Below, in pieces: positions 1-7,969 of a DNA stretch of 8,887 nt. Source of the stretch: Chloroflexi bacterium RBG_19FT_COMBO_55_16. GTDB lineage: Bacteria; Chloroflexota; Anaerolineae; Anaerolineales; UBA4823. Each line of letters starts with the position of its first letter. Positions within the stretch are counted from its first letter, which is position 1. The stretch lies in contig MGOK01000056.1 in the NCBI GenBank assembly GCA_001795335.1, forward strand, positions 2,518 to 11,404, in the 5' to 3' direction. The translations under genes and the position numbers were made by a program. The notes under the pieces are model-generated. The model was not told where the DNA came from. It did no database searches and saw nothing but the letters and a program-made list of their open reading frames with translations.

Positions 1-1782
1 TTTAACCAATGCGCTGGTCGCATCGGCTATGTGTCCAGGTCGTACTATGTAGCTAACCCGGTATCCTTGCTGCTCCAACTCATAACATTGTTGGCTCAAA
101 TAAGCTTTCCGCTCGTTAGCAATATTTTCATAATCAGGATCATCCACAGCTTTTATTGAAGATAGCAGGATCATTTCTGCATTGGTTGCCTGGCATACTT
201 TTTTAGCCATCGGCAGGGCTTGTGCAGCGTTTGCTGAGCCATCCAGCAGAACGGCAATTTGCTGGAAAATAACCTTTTCCTGTTTCCACCGGATCACTTC
301 ATTGGGTGCAGGATGCCAGACAATCTGCTCAGGTTGAGGAGATAAGATCTCACGGATAGTAGGCACAGCCGATTGTCCAAATCCAAAACCTGCCAACCTG
401 GTGGAGTCAATTTGCCCCAGATAATCCATTTCTGCCGTTGGCTCTCCCAACCGATTCCGAAAATAACTGAAGACGGCATATAAAGCCGGGATAAAGATGA
501 AATATGTCCACGCGCCTTCCAAAAAACGTTCATAAAATATGATTAGAGTTGATCCGGTCGTTAGCAAAGCCGCGAAGCAAATCCCTATAATCATTAGAAT
601 ACGTTCCACAGAAAATGCAGCCCGAAACTGCCGGACAAGCCGTTTGGCTACAGCCCAGCCGGTCATGCTGAGTAAAATAAAAACACCTGCAGCATAGATC
701 GCCAGATAAGTTTCTTCATGCGTGCCAAATACCAGGAAGGAGAATGAAACAATACCCACTTCGATCCAGACAGGAAATTCCGCGACTTCAAAAGTATTTT
801 GCCTTCCAATAATCGGAGAAATGTAATGGCGGCGCTTTAAACCTAGCGCCAGGTTCTGCAAACCCTGCGCACTGGCTGCCGATGCAGACATCAACACCGC
901 AATGCCCACCAGCGAACCGAGCCAGGGCAAAGGCGAGGGGAGCAGCACGTCCATCGTTTGGGTAAATACTGAGACGTTTGGATCGGTAGGATCCGAAATT
1001 GCCAGAATTGCTGGACCAACCACCAACATGGTGATGATCGTGGTACCCATAATAATCATCAGGCTGTTAAAGGCTTTTTTGGATTTTTCGCCAGGATCGC
1101 CATCATAAGCTGCTACCAAGTTTGCAAATACTTCGATCCCGGTCATCACTGCCAGGATGCTGGCAAAACCCCGAATGGTGAAAGATAAATTTTCTAGAGA
1201 AAAAGCTTGCAGGTTCAAGGCTGGGAAATGAAAGCCGAATTTGAAGATGCTTGAAATCACCATTGCCCATAGGAGCAACAGAACCCCTCCAGTTGCAGGG
1301 CCAAACGTGCGCGCCGCTACTTTTGGCCCGCGGTTTACCAACCAGCCAGTCAGGAAACTGAGCAGTATTGCAATCAGGGAGCGATACTGCAAGAACAGGA
1401 ATTTTTCATTCAATACGGGCACCCGGTCTGCAATAAAAGTGACCATTGCAGCCATACTGACTAAGAAAGTTAGCGTATATTCGACAAATGTGATTGCGGC
1501 ATTGATCTTTGCCGCCCAACCTCCAAACTCCTCTTCGGTTAAACCGCTTCCTCCGCTTCCATCCGTCACCCATAGCATCACCAGGCGATACATGGCGGAA
1601 ACCACTGCAATCGTGAGCACCACCAGCCAGACAGATGCTCCAAATGTTATTTGGGCTACTCCAGCCAGCACAATCATGCGCAGGAAAGGGCCAAAAACGT
1701 ATAGTGGTGAAGTTGCCGGGTCTCCGCCACCAGCCAGCGCCCCCTCCAAAGAGTTTTTGAGTTTGTGAGTTATTTGAGGCAT
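1..1782 (-). CDS. APC-superfamily permease with C-terminal UspA-like domain (3' end outside the window)
   Basis: An open frame runs from the ATG at 1782 to the window edge, giving 594 codons without a stop. An in-frame TAA lies 18 bp upstream of the ATG (1803-1801), so this is the most upstream ATG; a weak GGGA lies 8 nt before it. Residues about 30-440 hold roughly eleven to twelve hydrophobic segments, for example near 36-60, 94-118, 134-150, 163-183, 203-225, 238-262, 286-310, 358-379, 394-415 and 423-441. Near the N-terminus GGGDPATSPLYVFG resembles the G-D-x-x-T-S-P-L-Y motif of KUP potassium transporters, which belong to the same superfamily; the rest reads more like a COG0531 amino-acid/polyamine permease. 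From about residue 506 (IAVLLDGSANAAQALPMAKK) a UspA-type nucleotide-binding fold starts, presumably cytoplasmic and regulatory, and continues past the edge. The substrate cannot be told from the sequence. The architecture is well supported; amino-acid versus cation transport is open. Confidence 0.85.
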   Translation of the reverse strand, partial: MPQITHKLKNSLEGALAGGGDPATSPLYVFGPFLRMIVLAGVAQITFGASVWLVVLTIAVVSAMYRLVMLWVTDGSGGSGLTEEEFGGWAAKINAAITFVEYTLTFLVSMAAMVTFIADRVPVLNEKFLFLQYRSLIAILLSFLTGWLVNRGPKVAARTFGPATGGVLLLLWAMVISSIFKFGFHFPALNLQAFSLENLSFTIRGFASILAVMTGIEVFANLVAAYDGDPGEKSKKAFNSLMIIMGTTIITMLVVGPAILAISDPTDPNVSVFTQTMDVLLPSPLPWLGSLVGIAVLMSASAASAQGLQNLALGLKRRHYISPIIGRQNTFEVAEFPVWIEVGIVSFSFLVFGTHEETYLAIYAAGVFILLSMTGWAVAKRLVRQFRAAFSVERILMIIGICFAALLTTGSTLIIFYERFLEGAWTYFIFIPALYAVFSYFRNRLGEPTAEMDYLGQIDSTRLAGFGFGQSAVPTIREILSPQPEQIVWHPAPNEVIRWKQEKVIFQQIAVLLDGSANAAQALPMAKKVCQATNAEMILLSSIKAVDDPDYENIANERKAYLSQQCYELEQQGYRVSYIVRPGHIADATSALVK

Positions 1783-1880
1783 GGATGAAATCCCGAATTG
1801 TTAAACATGGGTAATCTGGGGTGTGTGTCGTCAAATGAAATGGGACAAAAGGTCAATATGCTAAGAGACAATTTTTCAAG

Positions 1881-1886
1881 ATTATA
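1881..1886 (-). promoter_or_regulatory. Candidate -10 box upstream of the permease
   Basis: The minus strand reads TATAAT exactly here, about 100 bp before the permease ATG and just beyond the end of the integrase-like scrap. No good -35 hexamer sits 16-18 bp upstream, and the bases before the box do not form a proper TGn extended -10. It is a plausible element for the permease only because of its position and perfect match. Confidence 0.25.
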
Positions 1887-1889
1887 CAC

Positions 1890-1950
1890 TCACTGGCGCC
1901 TGCGAAGCGATTTATGGTAACGCTGGTGGTTGTAATAGTCCACGCCGCGA
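1890..1950 (-). pseudogene. Scrap of a DDE integrase C-terminus (IS3/IS481-like)
   Basis: The minus strand reads VDYYNHQRYHKSLRRRQ followed by a stop (TGA at 1892-1890). The Y-Y-N-x-x-R-Y-H-x-S-L pattern is the conserved segment near the C-terminus of many IS3- and IS481-type integrases, where it is normally followed by a motif such as TPADVY; that continuation is missing. Only about 20 codons remain, so this is a relic and not a gene. The family assignment rests on one short motif and is tentative. Confidence 0.45.
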
Positions 1951-2074
1951 GTACACCCATTACGCCCATTGCAAGATGTGAGAAGGCAGCAGCCAGCGCA
2001 AGGTGGTCAGCTGGGAGACAAAAATTCCTCTCCTTAAGGCTGGCTAAATCCTTTACTTTACTGATTTCTTCACA

Positions 2075-2268
2075 ATATAGAGAACAGGAATGCCCACTAG
2101 GGGACCTTCTGCTCGCTCAGGGAGACAGAGACGCCCAGGATTTGACGCTTGCCGTTGAGGCCGACCCTGACGGCGATCAGGATCGCTGCATCGCGTATCT
2201 AACTATCTTGACGCACTTTCTCATAGCGAGCGTCCAGGAAAACATACCAGAACTCCCCCAGCGGAGTT
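2075..2268 (-). pseudogene. IS256-type (mutator) transposase fragment with in-frame stops
   Basis: A single minus-strand frame gives FLDARYEKVRQDS, a stop (TAG at 2201-2199), IRDAAILIAVRVGLNGKR, QILGVSVSLSEQKVP, another stop (TAG at 2099-2097), then WAFLF. This matches the central region of IS256-family transposases, whose first catalytic Asp lies in a D-A-x-Y-E-K-V-R motif followed by V-R-D-A-A-x-L-I-A-x-G-V and then x-R-x-x-L-G-V-S-V-S-L-S-E. Both stops fall inside conserved sequence and the N- and C-terminal thirds are absent, so the element is dead. Possible further relics downstream, such as SLKERN near 2035, are too weak to include. No terminal inverted repeats are seen. The fragment starts about 60 bp after the carbamoyltransferase stop. 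Confidence 0.75.
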
Positions 2269-2324
2269 GTCCCGAATGCAGGTCAATACACCTTCATCTT
2301 CTGGTATTCTGTTACGCTTAGTAT

Positions 2325-4139
2325 CTATCCTAAAAATAAAGGGGGTCGGGGTGTGTGGCGTATACCAATGTTAGTAAGGTCAACCGCATGTTTGGCGGCA
2401 ATAAAGTCTCCTAAGATCAGGTAATCAAGGTCCATTCTGGAAAAGGTTCCCACGGCATCCTGCGGCGTGCATACAATCGGTTCACCTGCCCGGTTGAAGC
2501 TTGTGTTGAGCAAGATCGGGATACCGGTGAGCTGCTCAAAACGGCTCAACAATCCATAATAAAGAGGATTGGTTTCGAAGCTGACTGTTTGAAGGCGGGC
2601 GGTGCCATCGACGTGCACACAAGCTGCAATCTGGTCTGCTTTCTCGGGTCGCACCGTTTTGACAAACGACATATACGGCGAATCACCGGGCTCAACGAAC
2701 CATTCGGCCACCCTGTCTGAGAGGATGGATGGCGCCAACGGACGCCACAGCTCTCTCCCTTTGATAATATTGATCTTATCCTTGGTTTCCCTTCTTCTAG
2801 GATCGGCCAGAATACTCCGGTTCCCTAAGGCACGCGGACCAAACTCCATCCTCCCCTGAAACCAACCCAAGACCTTGCCTTTCTCCAGCAGCTGAGCTGC
2901 TGTATCGACCACATCCATGCAGCGTGTAAAGTGCAAGCGGGATGATCCCAGCGCTTTTTGGCAATCAGCGTCGGTGAAAGCTGGCCCGAGGTAGGGGCTT
3001 GGAAACTTAATTCTGAGATCCCCATCGGACTGAGAGGCAACCCAGACTGCTGCACCCAAAGCAGATCCAGGATCGCCTGGAGAGGGGGGCACAAACACTT
3101 GATTCCAGCCAGCCATTTGACGAGCGATGCGGCCATTTGCGACGCTGTTCAAACCGATTCCGCCCGCCATGCACAAATACGAGGTGTCCACCTGACGGGC
3201 TAAGTACCGACAAAGAGAAAGCAGCGCCTCTTCAAGACGATTCTGTAAGGACCTTGCGATATCGGCATGTCTGGCATCAATCGGAGCACCCGGATTGCGT
3301 GCAGAGCCTAATTCCTGGAGTAATGGAGAGGGAAAGGAACCAGTGTAGGCGGCAAGTGAGAAATCCAGGAATGTTGTATCCAGTTTAAATAAGCCGTCAT
3401 CAGTGATCGGTAATAACCGCCGGAAGGTGTGTTCGTAGCGTGGGCGACCGTAAGAAGATAAACCCATCACCTTGCCTTCATCGGAAAGCATAAGAAATCC
3501 CAAGAAGGCAGTGATCGAGCCATAAAGGGAACCTAAGGAATCCGGCAGAAAGAGATTTTCGATGATATCAATTTGGCTGCCACGACCGGTCGCCAGAGTT
3601 GTGGTGATATACTCCCCGCGCTGGTCAGCGACCAGGATCGCCGCATCATCAAATCCGCTGATTAAGTAAGAGCCGCCAATATGGGCCAAGTGATGGGGCA
3701 CACCGACCAGAACCGGTTTATTCGCGGATTTCAGGTTCAGCTCACGCCGGGTGGTTTTGGCCCAGCGGTACAATTGTATTGCGGGACCACCGATTGCACT
3801 GGATGGCCGGATCAACGAAGCGGGGTTTGCAAACGCACACGCCAGCATGCGCCGGATGAAAAATGGATTGGCGGACAGCCAGAAGCGGGAAATCCGCAGC
3901 CCTTGCTTTAGCGCTTGCAGCGAGTTCGGGCTTATATCGATAAACAGGGCAATGATGTCCAGTTCATTCGGGTCCAGACCAGCTTCGGTTAAACAGTAAT
4001 CGATGGCGCATTTTGGGAAACGGCCCGTATGCTTCTCCCGAGTAAATCGCTCCTCTTCGGCGGCTGCAATGACCTGATCGCCGACAATGATTGCCGCGGC
4101 TGAATCATGGAAAAACGAGGATATCCCTAAAACATTCAT
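2325..4139 (-). CDS. NodU/CmcH/TobZ-family carbamoyltransferase
   Basis: Family members use carbamoyl phosphate and ATP to form carbamoyl-adenylate and pass the carbamoyl group to a hydroxyl or amino group of a metabolite. The 604 residues match the usual length and hold both expected domains. The N-terminal Kae1-like domain (about 1-345) shows GISSFFHDSAAA with H11/D12, EEERFTREKH (28-37), the metal-site pattern HHLAH (H149, H153), D172, AGGIGLNSVANGRI (325-338) and GDPGSALGAA with D356. The C-terminal YrdC-like domain shows GWFQGRMEFGPRALGNRSIL (425-444), ELWRPLAPSIL, HVDGTARLQTV (509-519) and LLNTSFNRAGEPIV (543-556). All key residues appear present. One deviation is DQRGE at 172-176, where relatives commonly have D-G-x-G-E. 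The start overlaps the kinase stop as ATGA and has no clear Shine-Dalgarno, which suggests coupled translation. No gene for the acceptor's synthesis is visible. The family call is firm; the substrate is unknown. Confidence 0.93.
   Translation of the reverse strand: MNVLGISSFFHDSAAAIIVGDQVIAAAEEERFTREKHTGRFPKCAIDYCLTEAGLDPNELDIIALFIDISPNSLQALKQGLRISRFWLSANPFFIRRMLACAFANPASLIRPSSAIGGPAIQLYRWAKTTRRELNLKSANKPVLVGVPHHLAHIGGSYLISGFDDAAILVADQRGEYITTTLATGRGSQIDIIENLFLPDSLGSLYGSITAFLGFLMLSDEGKVMGLSSYGRPRYEHTFRRLLPITDDGLFKLDTTFLDFSLAAYTGSFPSPLLQELGSARNPGAPIDARHADIARSLQNRLEEALLSLCRYLARQVDTSYLCMAGGIGLNSVANGRIARQMAGWNQVFVPPSPGDPGSALGAAVWVASQSDGDLRIKFPSPYLGPAFTDADCQKALGSSRLHFTRCMDVVDTAAQLLEKGKVLGWFQGRMEFGPRALGNRSILADPRRRETKDKINIIKGRELWRPLAPSILSDRVAEWFVEPGDSPYMSFVKTVRPEKADQIAACVHVDGTARLQTVSFETNPLYYGLLSRFEQLTGIPILLNTSFNRAGEPIVCTPQDAVGTFSRMDLDYLILGDFIAAKHAVDLTNIGIRHTPRPPLFLG
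4136..4139 (-). promoter_or_regulatory. ATGA stop/start overlap coupling kinase and carbamoyltransferase translation
   Basis: The TGA that ends the kinase-ATPase gene (4138-4136) shares bases with the ATG that starts the carbamoyltransferase (4139-4137). The bases just before the ATG (ATCTTTGTCTGC) contain no purine-rich ribosome binding site. This arrangement is typical of termination-reinitiation, so the second protein's yield should depend on translation of the first. Confidence 0.8.
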
Positions 4140-7100
4140 GCAGACAAAGATACCATTGCCCGACCAAGATCATAGGCTGCACCCAACTCCGCGAAGATAT
4201 CTACCGCTTGAGCGAGATGTTGGGACCGCAGGGGATCTTCGGAGGCCAAGTGAGAACCAAGGTAATAGTGCGCCAGACCACGTTCATAGGGCATCCCCAG
4301 CCGTTCAGCCGCGGCGAGGCTTTTTCGCCAGGCGGATTGAGCTTTGCCTGGCTTTCCGCTTCGCCAGGCAAGCCTACCCTGATATAGCCAGAAATATGGT
4401 TGCCCAATCGGAAATATGCGCGCATACTTGTCCAGTTCTTGATAGGCCCAATGGGTCTTGCGCGAGAGGTCATCCACTTGTGAATCTTCCAGTGGAATTT
4501 TGGCTGCGTTTTCCCATAGTTCCAGGTACACTTCTGCAATCCCAACAAAACCCTGAAATAAGGAATAGGACATCAAAGAAGACTGAGTGATCCGGTCCGC
4601 GGCTGCATCAGCAGCCATCCGAGAATCGATAAAGCTCCCCATACGCACTTGAGCCGTAGCAAATAACCCGTAGACCTCAATCTCCGAGATCATATCCGCG
4701 TTTTCACTCAGCAGACCAAGCGCTTCGCTCAAAAGAGAAACAGCTTCTGCCGGTTCGGCTCTGCGCAGCGCGTGATTGGCTAATCCTTCCAACGCCCAAA
4801 CCTGCTGTAAAGTGTTATTGATACGGCGAGTCTCTGCCACAAGTACCTGGAACAGGTCAAAACTGCGTGATATGTTCCCAGACATGAGCTCGGTATTGGC
4901 AAGATTTACGGTGCAATCCCCCCACTGGCGCCAGTCTCCCACTTGTTCGCATAAAGCCGTGGCATGTTCCAGTCTGGCGCGCGCCTGATCCCATTGGCCA
5001 CTGCCAATCTGATACAAGCTCGTGATCATCGCAACGCGTATAAAGCTGCGGGGATGATCGATTTGCTGAACGACTTGTTCTGCGCGTTTGAGGTAGGCCT
5101 TTGCCAATGCATGGTAAGGAACCAATCCAGCCGCGACGCCCGTATAGGCATAAGCCTCAGCCAATTCAGGAGAAGGCCCGACCCGTTCGGTCAGGTTAAG
5201 GGTCCGCAAGATGACAAAAATGGCGGGTAGGGTTTCGTTCGCATAAAAGTAGAGCTCTGCCAATAACGAATACGTTTGCGCGGATTCCCTGATGATCCTT
5301 TCCCGTTTCTCATCCAATTCTCTCAAGGCATAATATTTCGGAAACAGCCGGTTTAGCGCCTGTTGAGCGATTTCTCTAACCACGCCAAAAAATAACTGCC
5401 CTGTTGAATTCGGCGTTGACTCGCCAAGCAGCGCCAACGCTTTCCAGATATGCCGGCGGCTTTCGGTGATCTGGCCCAATCCGCGATACGCACGCCCTAA
5501 CCGGGAGTTCAGTTGAGCGAGCAGGATTTGGGTCTGGACGCCCGCCAAAGAACCCTTCAGCTGGATGTCCCTGCTTTTCTCGGCAAGGTCCAGGGCACGA
5601 TGTAGATGGTCAGCCATCTCCTTGTAGGCATACTTTCGCTGCGATCCCTCAGCCGCCAAGATCAAATATTGGATCGTCTTTTCTGGGTCTGGAATCTCAG
5701 AAAAGTGCTGTGCCAGGGATACCGCGATTTCCTCGGTGTGTCCCTGGAAGATTTTCTCCAGCTGGGCCGCGACCTGGCTGTGCAACAGGCGTCTCTCACC
5801 GCTTCCGAGGCCTCTGTATAAATAACGTTGGAAGGATATATGGGAAAATTGATAAACTGAAACAGACCGGCCATCGATCAGGCGCTCGCCCCGTCCTTGT
5901 ACAAGCATATGCTGCTTTTCCAGATTTTGCGATAAGGCGCGCAGTACTGTAAACTCTCCAACTCCTAAAACCCCGGCGATGACCTGGACCGAAAATTCCT
6001 CTCCTTCGACACAAGCTACCACCAGCATTTCCTGTAATGTCCGGTCCAGACGGCCTATCCGTTCTGCGATCACCCCGCTCAATCTGGCTGGCAATGTATC
6101 CCAACGAAGGTCTGGACCCACCACCCAGGTTCCTTGTTGATCTTGCACCAGGTCGCCTCTCTCCTTCATCTCCCGCAATAATTCAACGGTGAAAAGCGCG
6201 TGTCCCCCGGTATGTTGAAAAAGGGCCTGGCGAAAACTATCGTCCAACCGGTTGGCCTCTAAATCAAGGTAAGCGTTTACAAATCGTATATCATCGTCAC
6301 GCGTGACCTGGTCCAAATTGATTAAGATATCACCAAACTGGCGTTTAAACTCGTTCAATAAGGAGGTGAGGGGATGCCGTTCAACGGTTCCCGAAGATTC
6401 AAACTCACGCTCGATGGCCAATTCCTCCGGTCGAAATGTTCCGACTATAAGTATGCGCGTACCCGGGATCAACCTGGCCAGATGAAAGAGCAGGTTGATC
6501 GATGCGGAATCTCCCCAATTCAGGTCTTCGATCAATAACATTAAAGGTCGCTCATTGGCGATCGCTTTAAACATATTCGTGCATTGATTGTAGATGTACG
6601 TTTGCTTCACTTCATGATTGCCGGCTTTGTTGCGATTGACCAATGCCCACAATCGATCAACCCAATCTTTCGAATCCGGCGCTACCGCCATAATGCGATT
6701 GATCAGGACCTCCCCAGAGATCAGGACGTCAACCAGATCCGGGCCGTATCGCAACAATGCCTCCACCGTAACCGGCAGGATTTCCGACATTCGCAGGACG
6801 TTTACGGTCCGATTCATTCCATAAGTAATTAAAGGTTCCGCTTCACCCGTGAGCATATTCAAGATGTCACGGAACGGCATGAATGGTTCACCGATGCCGA
6901 TGTGGGCATTGCACTTACCCTGGACAACAAACAGGTCGGGATAAATGTCCTGAGCCTGGCGTGCAAACTCATCGAGTAATGCGGTTTTCCCCCGACCGGC
7001 AACACCGGAGATGAACACTGCACTGCCAACCCCTGTCAAAGCCTTTCTCAACAACTCAAAAAGCTTTTCGAGTTCGTGTTCTCTACCGACAAGAGCCGGG

Positions 7101-7969
7101 CGTTTCGCCGAAATGGGTATGGTCGATTCGGGGAGTAAGTCTGGCTCAGCTAGTTTTCCCGCGCGTTCTACATGCTGTAATGTCTGAAGCACCTCTTCCG
7201 CGGACGATGGCCGATCGCCCGGCGCCTTGCTCATCAATCGCAGGATGAGGTGATCTAGCCAGACCGGAATTTCCGGGTTCTTCAACCGTGGAGAAAAAAC
7301 CGGGGAATGGAGATGTTGCGAGATGACTGCTACCGGATCATCCGCCATGAATGGCAGTTGACCGGTAGCCAACTCATACAACATCACACCGAGCGAATAG
7401 AGATCGGTCCGGGCATCGATTTCCTGGCCCATAGCCTGCTCAGGTGAAAGATAATAAACCGTTCCAGTCAGCTCACCTTCTGAGGTAATCCGGGAAGATA
7501 CCGAGCGCGCCAGGCCGAAATCCATCAACTTCACGACACCATCTAGGGTGACGATCACATTTTCTGGTTTTAAATCGCGGTGAAAAATGCCATGAGCGTG
7601 TGCGTGGGCGAGAGCTGTGCACAATTGCTGAATGATTGAGATGAGTTCGCCCAAAGAACCGGGCGGCTTTTCATTCAACATCTTACCTTCAACGAGCTCC
7701 ATGACGATAAATGGATTACCTTCATATACGCCCGCATCATAAACCGAAACAATATTCGGATGGTTAAGCCTGGCGGCGGACCGAGCTTCACGCAACAACC
7801 GGGCGTGGCCTTCATGAAGCAAACGCGGATTGTTCAATACTTTAACCGCTACTTCGCGTTCAAGCAGGGTATCATAGGCCCGGTAAATGATACCCATGCC
7901 GCCACGACCCTTTTCGGAATCCAGGCGATAGCGACCTTGAATATGCAAGCCAATGATATTTTCCATCAT
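4136..7969 (-). CDS. Ser/Thr protein kinase - STAND/AAA ATPase - TPR-like signalling protein
   Basis: The 1277 residues carry three parts. (1) A complete Hanks-type Ser/Thr kinase spans about 14-265: Gly-rich loop GRGGMG (21-26), AVK with K43, E61 in the C-helix, HRDLKPEN (130-137, D132), DFG (150-152), SPE (175-177) and DxRTDLYSLG (186-194). Its activation loop (153-174) is rich in Ser and Thr and could be autophosphorylated. (2) An ATPase of the AAA_16/STAND type starts at ALVGREHEL (292-300), with Walker A GVAGRGKT (322-329), Walker B LMLLIED (476-482) and GTFRPEE (510-516). (3) From about 745 to the end is a helical region of TPR-like repeats. There is no signal peptide or membrane segment, so it should be cytoplasmic. 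The layout recalls PknK-like proteins but lacks an obvious DNA-binding domain. A double ATG (7969 and 7966) leaves the start uncertain by one residue; the ribosome site is poor (GGGAAG about 13 nt upstream). It is probably the first gene of a two-gene operon with the carbamoyltransferase. Its ligand and substrates are unknown. Confidence 0.93.
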   Translation of the reverse strand: MMENIIGLHIQGRYRLDSEKGRGGMGIIYRAYDTLLEREVAVKVLNNPRLLHEGHARLLREARSAARLNHPNIVSVYDAGVYEGNPFIVMELVEGKMLNEKPPGSLGELISIIQQLCTALAHAHAHGIFHRDLKPENVIVTLDGVVKLMDFGLARSVSSRITSEGELTGTVYYLSPEQAMGQEIDARTDLYSLGVMLYELATGQLPFMADDPVAVISQHLHSPVFSPRLKNPEIPVWLDHLILRLMSKAPGDRPSSAEEVLQTLQHVERAGKLAEPDLLPESTIPISAKRPALVGREHELEKLFELLRKALTGVGSAVFISGVAGRGKTALLDEFARQAQDIYPDLFVVQGKCNAHIGIGEPFMPFRDILNMLTGEAEPLITYGMNRTVNVLRMSEILPVTVEALLRYGPDLVDVLISGEVLINRIMAVAPDSKDWVDRLWALVNRNKAGNHEVKQTYIYNQCTNMFKAIANERPLMLLIEDLNWGDSASINLLFHLARLIPGTRILIVGTFRPEELAIEREFESSGTVERHPLTSLLNEFKRQFGDILINLDQVTRDDDIRFVNAYLDLEANRLDDSFRQALFQHTGGHALFTVELLREMKERGDLVQDQQGTWVVGPDLRWDTLPARLSGVIAERIGRLDRTLQEMLVVACVEGEEFSVQVIAGVLGVGEFTVLRALSQNLEKQHMLVQGRGERLIDGRSVSVYQFSHISFQRYLYRGLGSGERRLLHSQVAAQLEKIFQGHTEEIAVSLAQHFSEIPDPEKTIQYLILAAEGSQRKYAYKEMADHLHRALDLAEKSRDIQLKGSLAGVQTQILLAQLNSRLGRAYRGLGQITESRRHIWKALALLGESTPNSTGQLFFGVVREIAQQALNRLFPKYYALRELDEKRERIIRESAQTYSLLAELYFYANETLPAIFVILRTLNLTERVGPSPELAEAYAYTGVAAGLVPYHALAKAYLKRAEQVVQQIDHPRSFIRVAMITSLYQIGSGQWDQARARLEHATALCEQVGDWRQWGDCTVNLANTELMSGNISRSFDLFQVLVAETRRINNTLQQVWALEGLANHALRRAEPAEAVSLLSEALGLLSENADMISEIEVYGLFATAQVRMGSFIDSRMAADAAADRITQSSLMSYSLFQGFVGIAEVYLELWENAAKIPLEDSQVDDLSRKTHWAYQELDKYARIFPIGQPYFWLYQGRLAWRSGKPGKAQSAWRKSLAAAERLGMPYERGLAHYYLGSHLASEDPLRSQHLAQAVDIFAELGAAYDLGRAMVSLSA

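Larger units (their letters stand above)
1783..2324. other. Non-coding stretch with transposase debris between the permease and carbamoyltransferase genes
   Basis: This 542 bp gap has no intact gene. An open frame exists on the plus strand at 1914-2321, but it lies antisense to recognisable transposase fragments and its composition is not convincing, so it is not called. The minus strand carries an IS256-type fragment and a scrap of a DDE integrase. The part nearest the permease (1783-1889) should hold the permease leader and promoter. I see no convincing hairpin terminator directly after the carbamoyltransferase stop. Confidence 0.7.

Noticed and set aside
1406..1834. Minus-strand frame starting MTTHTPDYPC, and a similar one at 294-533
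   Set aside because: Both are out-of-frame shadows of the 594-codon permease, which reads as a coherent membrane protein across the same region.
1914..2321. Plus-strand open frame of 135 codons
   Set aside because: It is antisense to the IS256-type and integrase-like relics, which give recognisable protein sequence on the minus strand. Its own sequence resembles no family I know.
4201..4590. Long open frames on both strands within the kinase gene's 3' part
   Set aside because: They overlap the TPR-coding region of the kinase protein and have no domain, ribosome site or sensible composition of their own.
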